Part shown: piece by piece, positions 1 through 7,690 of the stretch
Position numbering within the stretch: position 1 is the stretch's first letter
Layout: each line of letters starts with the position of its first letter
NCBI GenBank assembly: GCA_927443375.1
Contig: CAKMKL010000161.1
Coordinates: 1-53,081, forward strand
Origin: an uncultured Paenibacillus sp.
GTDB lineage: Bacteria > Bacillota > Bacilli > Paenibacillales > Paenibacillaceae
Reading direction: 5' to 3'
DNA length: 53,081 nucleotides
The notes under the pieces: model-generated
Told to the model about the DNA's origin: nothing
The model's input: the letters and a program-made list of their open reading frames with translations, nothing else
Databases searched by the model: none
Made by a program: the position numbers and the translations under genes

Positions 1-830
1 GCACTCTGACAGGCCAGTAAAGACTCCGCCTGTGCCTGCAGAATCTGCTGAAGATATGTGAAGACTCCGCTGTCCAGATACGGGCGCATCAGCTCCAGAT
101 ACTCCGGCAGTCCGAGCGTGAACCAGCCATTGCCGCGGCACCAGAAGGCTTCACTGAAATTATGCCGTTCGCCAAAATGCCAGCCGTGGAAGAACAGGCC
201 TGTTTTTTTGTCATACAGGTACTTAATATGCAGCAGCAGCTGATGCAGGGACGTTTGCCGCCACTGTGCATTGTCGTATTTCACGCCCATTTTTGCCGTG
301 AACAGAATAGCCATAAACAGCGTATCAATCCAGATTTCATTCTCATGGAGTGTAATTTCACTCTTGTCCGCACCTGTTGTCACATGCTGATAGCCTTGCT
401 CCAGTGTGCGGGGCAGGCCATTCATCAGCCAGTTTACCCATTCAAGACTCAGTTCCTCAGCTTCCGCCAGTTCCATCAGCGACAGCAGCGGGGCGGTCGT
501 ATTAATGTTCCGGCTGGGCAGTCCTTTCTCCAGCTGGCGGGCCATCCATGGCTTGGCATAAGCCGTATACCGGCCGTCACCGAAATGCCGCTCCAGCTTT
601 TGCAGCCCATATAGCCCCACGCCCTGCGGCCAGTCCCACTCCTCCATGCCGAAATCACGGGCAAAATAGCCCCGCCGTCCCGCGTCTCCCCCCAGGTTCT
701 GCAATTCAGCTTCGTTGTCCGGCCGGTCAAGCTTTAGCAGCTTTTCCGTTACACGGCTCAGCTTCCCCACCATTTCCTCCTTGTTCACCCGGCTGTTCAC
801 CATCTGTTGCCCCTCTCCTGCACCCGTCAT
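1..830 (-). CDS. GH105-type unsaturated glycanyl hydrolase (3' end cut by window edge)
   Basis: This frame is open across the left edge and is not in the ORF track. It reads as a glycoside hydrolase family 88/105 enzyme, which removes the unsaturated uronyl residue left on oligosaccharides by pectin or rhamnogalacturonan lyases. About 276 codons of a usual 350-380 are present. The family hallmark WDWPQGVGLYGL lies near residue 65, and an IWIDTLFMA segment near residue 145 carries the aspartate that probably acts as catalytic acid (by family analogy). HGWHFGERHNFSEAFWCRGN follows. There is no signal peptide, so the enzyme should act in the cytoplasm. The ATG at 830 has AGAGGAGA about 8 bases upstream and begins 20 bases after the GH38 stop, so the two genes probably form one operon. 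The unsaturated substrate is inferred. Confidence 0.85.
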   Translation of the reverse strand, partial: MTGAGEGQQMVNSRVNKEEMVGKLSRVTEKLLKLDRPDNEAELQNLGGDAGRRGYFARDFGMEEWDWPQGVGLYGLQKLERHFGDGRYTAYAKPWMARQLEKGLPSRNINTTAPLLSLMELAEAEELSLEWVNWLMNGLPRTLEQGYQHVTTGADKSEITLHENEIWIDTLFMAILFTAKMGVKYDNAQWRQTSLHQLLLHIKYLYDKKTGLFFHGWHFGERHNFSEAFWCRGNGWFTLGLPEYLELMRPYLDSGVFTYLQQILQAQAESLLACQS

Positions 831-850
831 GCCATACTCTCCTCTCATGT

Positions 851-3800
851 TCACACCTGCCGCAGCTTGATTCTAAAAGTCCTGATCTCGTAAGGCCGGA
901 TCTGGAAGGACAAGCCGTCCTCCCGCCACTCCCCCTGCGGCTCCTCCATTAAATTGCACTCCTGCCAGGATGCGATGGAGTAGGCGCTCTCTATGTGCAC
1001 CTGAGTCCGCGAACCGGCATATTCATGCAGGCGCAGTACAATATCGGCACCATCTTCCGAGCGCTTGACGGCATCGACCAGCACATGTCCGCCTCCGATG
1101 GAGAACAGGGGCTCGCCTTCCAGCTGTCCCGGTACAGCACGCAGGGGATTATTCAGCTCCCAGGCCTCCTGGACCACTCCGCCTTCTACAAAATCACCGG
1201 TATGCGGATATAGCGCATACGTAAAGCTGTGATGCCCCTGATCCTGCTCAGGATCGGGATGAACGGCCGATTTCAGCAGGGTCAGCCGCAGTACACTGTC
1301 TTTGATGTCATAACCGTATTTGCAGTCATTGAGCAGGGCTACGCCATATCCTTTCTCACTGACATCGGCCCACTGGTGGCCTACTGTTTCGAAACGGGCG
1401 TAATCCCAGCTCGTATTCCAGTGAGTCGGCCGTTTGACATTGCCGAACTGGATATCATAAGTCGCTTCCAGCGCATGGATATCGACCGGGAAGGCCGCCT
1501 TCACCAATTGGTTATGCCCCTGCCAGTCGATGACGGTCCGGAAATCTATTCTGGCCGTATCACGGTAGAAGATGATGTCCTGGGTAATCACTGAACGGTG
1601 ATACGCCCAGGCCATGCGCAGCACCGCCCGCAGCGGACCGTTCTCAGTCACCCTGCACTCCGTAAGCTGCGAGATCTCCGTCATCTTCTCCTGATAGAAG
1701 ATGTCGATGTCCCAGGCCTCATAATCCAGCGGCTTGTCTTCGAACACTTGAAGCACATTGCCGCGCTGTCCCGGCGCCAGAAGCTCACGGTCGTTACGCC
1801 GGTCACGTATCGAGATGAAATGGCCCTGGTCATTCCAGGCCGCCTCAACCAGCGGTGTGGTCAGCCGGCAGCCGGCAATCACCGCCAGCTGCCCCGCTTC
1901 CGAAGCCCGGGTATCCGCCGGCTCTGATACAAGCACCACTGTGCCAAGCGCAGGCACGTAAGGAACATACACCAGCCTGCCTCCGTCTTCCGTCGGCTGC
2001 TGCTCCAGCAGCTTCCCGGCACTGTCCCGGATAACAGCCGGGACGTCCGCTTCGCCCGCCAGTTCAACATAACGCGGGCGGTCCCAGGTCGAGCTGTTCA
2101 GCAGCGTGAAGGATTCCGCCCCTTCAGAACCGCCGCTACAGCTGCTGCCCTGAGGGCTACCGTAGCCGCCTTCTTCCCCGCCGCTGTTAATTAAAGCCAG
2201 CGACCGGGCCTCACCTTCCGCATATTCAAGGTCACTGTCCTCGTACACCTCTTTGATCGACGAACCCGGGATAATATCATGGAACTGGTTGCGCAGCAGG
2301 ATCTCCCATATCCCGCGCAGTTCCGCCGCAGGATAAGCCGTTGCTAGATCGCCGCGCCTCACACCTGTCAGCGTATGCAGCCACTCCGCATCGCGGAGCA
2401 GCAGCTCCAGGCGGCGGTTGTATTTTTTATTGTGTGCTTGTGAAGTGTAGGTGCCCCGGTGGCATTCGAAGTATAATTCGCCGTTCCAGGTATGCACCTG
2501 TGATTCAGCATCACGGATACGCTCATGCAGTCCGGTAAAATACTCCCCCGCACTGCCCGTCTGAAGCTTTGGCATCCCCGGAAGCTTATCGAAACGCCGC
2601 CGAAGCTCCAGCATCTCCCGCGTAGGCCCGCCGCCCCCGTCACCCCAGCCGTAAGCAAACAGCAGATGATCGTTGATCTCCTTATCCTGATACGAGTTCC
2701 AGATTCCGCGCAGCAGCGCAGCCGTCATCCGGCCGTTATACGTGTACGCATCCCCGTTCTTCTCCGACGTTGTGATGAAATGGGTGAGAACCTCCGAGCC
2801 ATCCATCCCCCGCCACCAGAAGGTATCATGCGGCATCCGGTTGAACTGGTTCCAGCTGATTTTGGTCGTCATGAAGGTGTCTATGCCCGACCTCCGCAGA
2901 ATCTGCGGCAGCGCCCAGCTGTAGCCGAATACATCCGGCAGCCACAGGTATTTGCTCTCGATTCCGAACTGCTCACGGAGATAGCGCTTGCCCGTCAGAA
3001 TCTGGCGGACCAGCGACTCGCCTGACGGAATATTGCAGTCCGCCTCCAGCCACATCGCCCCTTCCGCCTCCCAGCGTCCTTCCTTGATCCGCTCTGTGAT
3101 CCGCCCGAACAGCTCGGGATAATCACGCTCCAGATAGTCGTACAATTGCGGCTGTGTCTGCAGGAACTGATATTCCGGGAATTCCTCCATCAGCCGCAGC
3201 ACGGTCGAGAAGGAGCGTGCCGTTTTCTCCCGCGTATGCTTCAGCCGCCACAGCCAGGCGACATCAATATGGGTATGGCCCAGGGCCGTAATCGTGACAT
3301 CAAAGGTCCTCGGCATGGCCTCAACCGCCTGATTCAGGCTGGCATCTGCCCGGTACAGCGAGCGGATATGCGCTTCCGAGCCGGGCTCCGACCAGTCAAT
3401 TTCATTGAATGCGTCATTCAGCGCCTTTTTCAGCCACTGCTTCTCCGGCTGGTCGCTGCCGAGGTAACGGAAGGTATCCAATGCCGCCTGCGACATATAG
3501 AACAGATCATCAACCGTCTCATCCAGATAACCCAGCATCGCCTCACTGATCCGGTGCTCCTGAACAACGGGCGGCCCTCCGCCCTCCAGACCTGACCATA
3601 ACCGAAAGGCCAATTCCACAGTCTGTCCGCCTAATTCATCGCCAAAAATAACTTCCCTATGGTTATTATCCACACCCTGATAAGGCGCTCCGTTCACAAA
3701 CAGCAGTGATTCAAACCCGGAGTTGTTGAAGCTCCCCGACTTCCCGAAATCAAATCTGCCTGCGAGCTTAAAGCCCTCTTTTGCTTCGGGCAGTACCACC

Positions 3801-4009
3801 ACGGCACGCAGCCAGACATAACGGTCCCGCCCGCGCCAGTGCTCATGCAGCCTGATTGTGCCATCAAACACAACAGCTCCCGGATAAACACCATTAGCCC
3901 CGTCCTCATCCTCCGCAAGCTCCAGTTCCGTAAGCTCCAGAACCTTGAGGTATCTGTACTTTCCGAGTTCGGCCTGGCGCCGGATCAGCTTTTCTTCGGT
4001 CAAAAACAT
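851..4009 (-). CDS. GH38 alpha-mannosidase
   Basis: This is a glycoside hydrolase family 38 alpha-mannosidase that releases mannose from oligosaccharides, probably in the cytoplasm since no signal peptide is seen. At about 1052 residues it is normal for the bacterial family. The metal-binding motif HTHIDVAWLWRL lies near residue 245, and the nucleophile aspartate sits in MWLEADCN near residue 325. The later zinc-binding histidine segment SQAHNKKYNRR is also present. The track starts at a GTG (4018), but the ATG at 4009 has AAGGGGTG six bases upstream and is preferred. The gene is divergent from an AraC-type regulator and followed by a GH105 gene, so the unit probably degrades a mixed plant glycan. 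The exact linkage cannot be read from sequence. Confidence 0.93.
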   Translation of the reverse strand: MFLTEEKLIRRQAELGKYRYLKVLELTELELAEDEDGANGVYPGAVVFDGTIRLHEHWRGRDRYVWLRAVVVLPEAKEGFKLAGRFDFGKSGSFNNSGFESLLFVNGAPYQGVDNNHREVIFGDELGGQTVELAFRLWSGLEGGGPPVVQEHRISEAMLGYLDETVDDLFYMSQAALDTFRYLGSDQPEKQWLKKALNDAFNEIDWSEPGSEAHIRSLYRADASLNQAVEAMPRTFDVTITALGHTHIDVAWLWRLKHTREKTARSFSTVLRLMEEFPEYQFLQTQPQLYDYLERDYPELFGRITERIKEGRWEAEGAMWLEADCNIPSGESLVRQILTGKRYLREQFGIESKYLWLPDVFGYSWALPQILRRSGIDTFMTTKISWNQFNRMPHDTFWWRGMDGSEVLTHFITTSEKNGDAYTYNGRMTAALLRGIWNSYQDKEINDHLLFAYGWGDGGGGPTREMLELRRRFDKLPGMPKLQTGSAGEYFTGLHERIRDAESQVHTWNGELYFECHRGTYTSQAHNKKYNRRLELLLRDAEWLHTLTGVRRGDLATAYPAAELRGIWEILLRNQFHDIIPGSSIKEVYEDSDLEYAEGEARSLALINSGGEEGGYGSPQGSSCSGGSEGAESFTLLNSSTWDRPRYVELAGEADVPAVIRDSAGKLLEQQPTEDGGRLVYVPYVPALGTVVLVSEPADTRASEAGQLAVIAGCRLTTPLVEAAWNDQGHFISIRDRRNDRELLAPGQRGNVLQVFEDKPLDYEAWDIDIFYQEKMTEISQLTECRVTENGPLRAVLRMAWAYHRSVITQDIIFYRDTARIDFRTVIDWQGHNQLVKAAFPVDIHALEATYDIQFGNVKRPTHWNTSWDYARFETVGHQWADVSEKGYGVALLNDCKYGYDIKDSVLRLTLLKSAVHPDPEQDQGHHSFTYALYPHTGDFVEGGVVQEAWELNNPLRAVPGQLEGEPLFSIGGGHVLVDAVKRSEDGADIVLRLHEYAGSRTQVHIESAYSIASWQECNLMEEPQGEWREDGLSFQIRPYEIRTFRIKLRQV

Positions 4010-4103
4010 CCTCTTCACCCCTTGTATCCGCTTTCACACCGTCACTATAGCAAATCTCCGCGCCCAAAAACTATCCATTAATTGCTGTAATAAACCGCAT
4101 ACA

Positions 4104-4133
4104 TTGCAATTTTTGCTTTTTCGGACCTATAAT
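4104..4133 (+). promoter_or_regulatory. Probable sigma-A promoter of the AraC-type regulator
   Basis: TTGCAA and TATAAT are separated by 18 bases, and the -10 box lies about 35 bases before the regulator's ATG. The 150-base gap is shared with the divergent GH38 gene, so a regulator bound here could control both directions. The regulatory link is inferred. Confidence 0.5.
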
Positions 4134-4167
4134 ACATGTAAATTATAAAATAAGGCGGCGAGAGCAT

Positions 4168-5079
4168 ATGCTTGAAAGCGACCTGTTATATGAGCAAGGG
4201 TATAGCGTACGCATCAACACTCCGGCTGACCCGCTTTTTTACTATTTTGACTATGACCAGCGGTCCCACAACATCAATATGGAGTTTCAGCATGACCACG
4301 ATTTCTACGAAATTCATATTCTGCTCGATTCCAGAGCCACCCATATCATCGAAGGCAACGTACATGCCCTGCGGCAGTATGACATCGTTCTGCTCCGTCC
4401 GTTCCGGCTTCACATGACCCAGTATCCCGTTGGTCCGCCGCATAAACGGCTGATCATCAACTTTGCCGTGCCCACCAATACACCCGGTTTCGAAACCGCT
4501 TACAAAAATATCCTGCTCCCTTTCGGAGAAGAAGTGCCGATCTACCGGTTAACGGGGGAGCCGCGCAGCGCTGTATTCGCCCCCCTTAACGCCATCTTTA
4601 CCTTGTCACACGACGCTTCACCGCTGAGTCCGGTGTTGATTCACAGCCTGTTCCAGCAGTTTCTGTGCGCTTTAACCCAGCAGCGGGAGATGAACAGCTA
4701 TGTACTGGAGGAAATCGGGAACGCGACCATGCAAAAAATATATTCCATCACCGCCTGCATCCATAGCCGCTACAGCAGCGAGCTGACCCTGGATTCGATC
4801 TCCAGAGAGTTCTATATCAGCCCCTACTATTTGTCGCACCAGTTCAAAGCAGTCACCGGCTTTACCTTGACTGAATATATCCAGATGACCCGGGTCCGCA
4901 AAGCCCAGCAGCTGCTGATTCACACCCGGCACAAGATCTCCGCCATCGCCGAGCAGTGCGGCTTCAACAGCTTTTCGCAGTTCAACCGCATCTTCAATAA
5001 GCAGAGCGGCATGTCTCCGTCTGCCTTCCGCAAGCAGCAGGCTTCCTCCGGGGCATCCGCCCCCACACTGTCTTACTGA
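4168..5079 (+). CDS. AraC-family transcriptional regulator with N-terminal cupin-like domain
   Basis: This is a 303-residue AraC/XylS-type regulator. The N-terminal half looks like a sugar-sensing cupin (HDHDFYEIHILL near residue 42, then HALRQYDIVLLRP). The C-terminal ~100 residues carry the two helix-turn-helix motifs: ELTLDSISREFYISPYYLSHQFK and HKISAIAEQCGFNSFSQFNRIFNK, each given here in part. The gene is divergent from the GH38/GH105 unit across about 150 bases and is the likely local regulator of that unit. The ligand is unknown. A GGCGGCGAGAG stretch just before the ATG serves as ribosome binding site. A strong hairpin terminator follows the stop. Confidence 0.9.
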   Translation: MLESDLLYEQGYSVRINTPADPLFYYFDYDQRSHNINMEFQHDHDFYEIHILLDSRATHIIEGNVHALRQYDIVLLRPFRLHMTQYPVGPPHKRLIINFAVPTNTPGFETAYKNILLPFGEEVPIYRLTGEPRSAVFAPLNAIFTLSHDASPLSPVLIHSLFQQFLCALTQQREMNSYVLEEIGNATMQKIYSITACIHSRYSSELTLDSISREFYISPYYLSHQFKAVTGFTLTEYIQMTRVRKAQQLLIHTRHKISAIAEQCGFNSFSQFNRIFNKQSGMSPSAFRKQQASSGASAPTLSY

Positions 5080-5111
5080 CAGATGGAGCACTGAAATGCG
5101 TGTGATAATGA

Positions 5112-5156
5112 AAGAAGCTTCTGAGCTGCCCAAAGGGCAAATCAGAAGCTTCTTTT
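5112..5156. terminator. Hairpin terminator after the AraC gene
   Basis: The inverted repeat AAGAAGCTTCTGA / TCAGAAGCTTCTT encloses a 20-base loop and is followed by TTTTC on the plus strand. It lies between the convergent AraC gene and tRNA-Leu and may serve both. Confidence 0.8.
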
Positions 5157-5163
5157 CTTATTA

Positions 5164-5247
5164 TGCGGTCGAGAGGACTCGAACCTCCACGGTATTGCTA
5201 CCACACGGACCTGAACCGTGCGCGTCTGCCAATTCCGCCACGACCGC
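5164..5247 (-). tRNA. tRNA-Leu (CAG anticodon)
   Basis: The reverse strand folds as a class II tRNA of 84 bases. The acceptor stem is GCGGTCG/CGACCGC with discriminator A. The D arm has TGGCGGAATTGGCAGACGC, and the anticodon stem CACGG/CCGTG holds the loop TTCAGGT, giving anticodon CAG. There is a short variable arm, and the T arm contains GGTTCGAGTCC. The long variable arm and D-loop fit leucine. The 3' CCA is not encoded. The gene stands alone. Confidence 0.95.
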
Positions 5248-5485
5248 AAAGTAATGTTTATTGCAGTGCAGGAATTAATATATCATGAATCCCGGGACTT
5301 CGCAAGCTTTTTTTATTTTCGAAATAAATTCTCTCCAATGAATGCCCCGCCGACCTGCAGCAGCACTAACTCAACTGAGGGTTGGATTTCCTGCTCTGAT
5401 CCCCCTCCTTCAATCGCTGTTCATTTTGCCGGATGGAATTATAATGAAATTACGACGTCGAATTCAAATTCGGGAGAAGAACAAT

Positions 5486-7270
5486 ATGATCAGCAGTGAA
5501 AAAGTAGGCAAGCGGATCGCCATGCTCCGCCGGGAAAAACAATTATCGCAGGAGCAGTTAGCGGAGCAGCTGCATGTCAGTGCCCAGGCGGTGTCCAAGT
5601 GGGAAACCGGCAAATCGCTGCCCGAAACAGCTACCCTGCCGCTGCTCTCCGGCATTCTGGGCCATTCGATCGACAGCATTCTGCTGCCGCAGGAGCTCGC
5701 GGTTCTGTCAGCAGTGTATACCGACGGATACGAACAGCAGGATGTCACCCATTTTGTTAACCAATTCATTACCGGCAGTAAGCTTACTTTGGCCATCAGC
5801 GATCAGAGCTTCCCGCAGTCCATTCATAGCGACCGCTGCAAGCTGCTTATCATCAAATACGAGACGCCCGCCGGTATCTACTCCACCTACGTGCTGAAGG
5901 ATCAGCACCTGGCGATCGACGTACATTCGAAAGGCTATACTCTTGGCAAAAGCGAGCTGGAGATTGTTCATGCCGCTTACGGCAATGAACATGCCAGCCG
6001 GGATGTGCTGGGGAAGATGAAGCACTATGCTTATTTTCAGTGGCCGCATTTTACGGTAGATCAGGAGTTCTTCCCTAGCGCAATGGGGCATGAGGGCAAT
6101 GAGTATCTGCTGCTCGTCTACCTGAATGCAGACGGAATTCATGCGCTCAGCTGCATGGAGGGGGAACAGGTCCACTACAGCCCTGACCGGATGAGGCTTT
6201 TTGCGGGCGGGTCTTCCCGTCAGCATTACATCGCAGAGAACGTAGGGCGCCTTGGTTTTGGCAAGGGAATGGATTGCTCGTGGGCAGGGGCGCTTTATAC
6301 CTCACTGTCCGCTATGGGTATAGATACCCGCTATGAGGAGGTTATGGGAGTTTCCGGAGCATGCTGGCGGGTGGCTTTTACACCGGTGTGGGACTACAGT
6401 TCAGCAGATGCTCTCGTCGCCTATGACTATGCCGCGCCAGCCTTCAGCGCTTATGGGCTTAAGGCCAGCTGGGCGAACCGGCTTACACCTGAGGAACGCA
6501 GACGGGAGAAGCTGCAAATCATGGAGAGCCTCCATAAACATCAGCTGCCGGTTGCTCTGAATCCAAGGGTCGCCCCCGAGTGGGGAGTCATTACGGGATA
6601 TCTAGATAACGGGGGCACCCTGCTGTGCCGCAGCTATTTTGATGACGAGACCTTTAGTGAGCTGCAGGAGGATCCGGAATTCCGGGAGGCTATGGAGATC
6701 AGCAAAGGGCATTTGTACGTAGACCATTGGCCGTATAAGCTGCTCTATATCGAAAAGCATGGCCCGGTCCGGCCGGTGCTGGACAGTCTGTATGCCTCCC
6801 TCCAGGTGAAGCTGGACTCTATGCAGGCTGGAGAGAATCATGGTTACCGGCTGGGATACAGCGCTTTGGCCGCCTGGGCGGAGGGCCTTCTTGATCACGC
6901 CTGGTACCAGGCAGCCGATGCTGAGACGTTTACACGCCGCTACAGCGTGAATCACTTCTGCCTGATGGCGCTGAATGATGCCCGGAGAAGCGCTGCCGCC
7001 TACTTGCAAGCCTCGCTGCCGCTTTTGCAGGACCCTGCCGCTTACGCGCTCTTGGGGGAAATAGTTGCCGTATATGAACAAATGTACACTCTGCTCGATC
7101 ATTTCTTCAGCCATATGAAGGAACCGGCTGCCCTGCAGCAGGCCCAGGCTTCCCCGAAGCAGCTGTGGGACCAGAGCCAGCGGGAGCAGCAGGCGGAGCT
7201 TCTGCAGACCGTGGCCTCGCTCGAACGCCGGGGCGATGAGCTGGCCGGGCGGCTGCTGGAGCATATCTGA
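5486..7270 (+). CDS. XRE-type regulator fused to a large uncharacterised, papain-like region
   Basis: The first ~65 residues are a clear XRE/Cro helix-turn-helix (LSQEQLAEQLHVSAQAVSKWE). The remaining ~520 residues are not a family I can name with certainty. A segment near residue 262 (GMDCSWAGALYTSLSAMGID) followed about 100 residues later by PEWGVITGYLDNG resembles the Cys and His regions of BtrH/papain-like cysteine folds; this is a tentative reading. The C-terminus is rich in Gln and Glu helices and has no membrane segment. The track starts at 5342, but ATG 5486 has GGGAGAAGA about 6 bases upstream and begins exactly at the HTH, so it is preferred (594 residues). It is monocistronic, between tRNA-Leu and a long intergenic region. 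It may be a sensor-regulator whose C-terminal part binds or cleaves a small peptide-like ligand. Confidence 0.75.
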   Translation: MISSEKVGKRIAMLRREKQLSQEQLAEQLHVSAQAVSKWETGKSLPETATLPLLSGILGHSIDSILLPQELAVLSAVYTDGYEQQDVTHFVNQFITGSKLTLAISDQSFPQSIHSDRCKLLIIKYETPAGIYSTYVLKDQHLAIDVHSKGYTLGKSELEIVHAAYGNEHASRDVLGKMKHYAYFQWPHFTVDQEFFPSAMGHEGNEYLLLVYLNADGIHALSCMEGEQVHYSPDRMRLFAGGSSRQHYIAENVGRLGFGKGMDCSWAGALYTSLSAMGIDTRYEEVMGVSGACWRVAFTPVWDYSSADALVAYDYAAPAFSAYGLKASWANRLTPEERRREKLQIMESLHKHQLPVALNPRVAPEWGVITGYLDNGGTLLCRSYFDDETFSELQEDPEFREAMEISKGHLYVDHWPYKLLYIEKHGPVRPVLDSLYASLQVKLDSMQAGENHGYRLGYSALAAWAEGLLDHAWYQAADAETFTRRYSVNHFCLMALNDARRSAAAYLQASLPLLQDPAAYALLGEIVAVYEQMYTLLDHFFSHMKEPAALQQAQASPKQLWDQSQREQQAELLQTVASLERRGDELAGRLLEHI

Positions 7271-7335
7271 TAACGGACTAATAAATAATTGCATTTACCG
7301 CAATAGAAAGGCTCCATATTCCAGGGTAAATCACC

Positions 7336-7470
7336 TTCTGCTGTATTTCGTACCGTAGATTTCTGGACTTCGGGTCAAAATCATCGGTTTCACCAAATTC
7401 TATTGTATAGAGTGCAGCAGATTCAGTATTACGTCTGATTTAAGGGGAATCTACTGTAGAAAGTGCAATA
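7336..7470. repeat. Degenerate direct repeats of a TCTACTGTA-AGTGCA motif
   Basis: TCTATTGTATAGAGTGCA (about 7400) and TCTACTGTAGAAAGTGCA (about 7451) are near copies 51 bases apart. A weaker third copy, TCTGCTGTATTTCGTA, lies near 7338. They look like a decayed intergenic repeat family rather than coding remnants. Confidence 0.5.
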
Positions 7471-7510
7471 CAATGCATATTTATAGGTTCAAGGAGTAAA
7501 TTCCCGGACA

Positions 7511-7558
7511 AAAGGGATGTTCCAAGCAGCCATCTTCCGGCTTATGAAACATCCCTTT
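7511..7558. terminator. Hairpin between convergent XRE and GGDEF-EAL genes
   Basis: AAAGGGATGTT pairs with AACATCCCTTT across a 26-base loop. The T run after it is poor (TTTCCTTG), so it is a weak terminator candidate for the plus-strand XRE gene or the minus-strand c-di-GMP gene. Confidence 0.5.
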
Positions 7559-7690
7559 CCTTGTGCGGTATTTAGTTCATATCAAAACTCATCAAAGCTT
7601 AACCTGCCGCTTCCACCGGACCGCCGCCAGGCTTTTTCACCGGACGCAGATTCGATCTCCATTGCAGTCCGCTATTCGCCCAGTTATGTA

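Larger units (their letters stand above)
7271..7690. other. Intergenic region of 420 bases without a gene
   Basis: No ORF here has a ribosome binding site and sensible composition; the track's 65-residue ORF at 7517 does not look real. The region holds a set of degenerate direct repeats (7336-7470) and one hairpin (7511-7558), described separately. Confidence 0.7.

Noticed and set aside
58-730. Track ORFs at 58, 89, 162 and 476
   Set aside because: They overlap in other frames the open GH105 reading frame, which has family motifs and a ribosome binding site.
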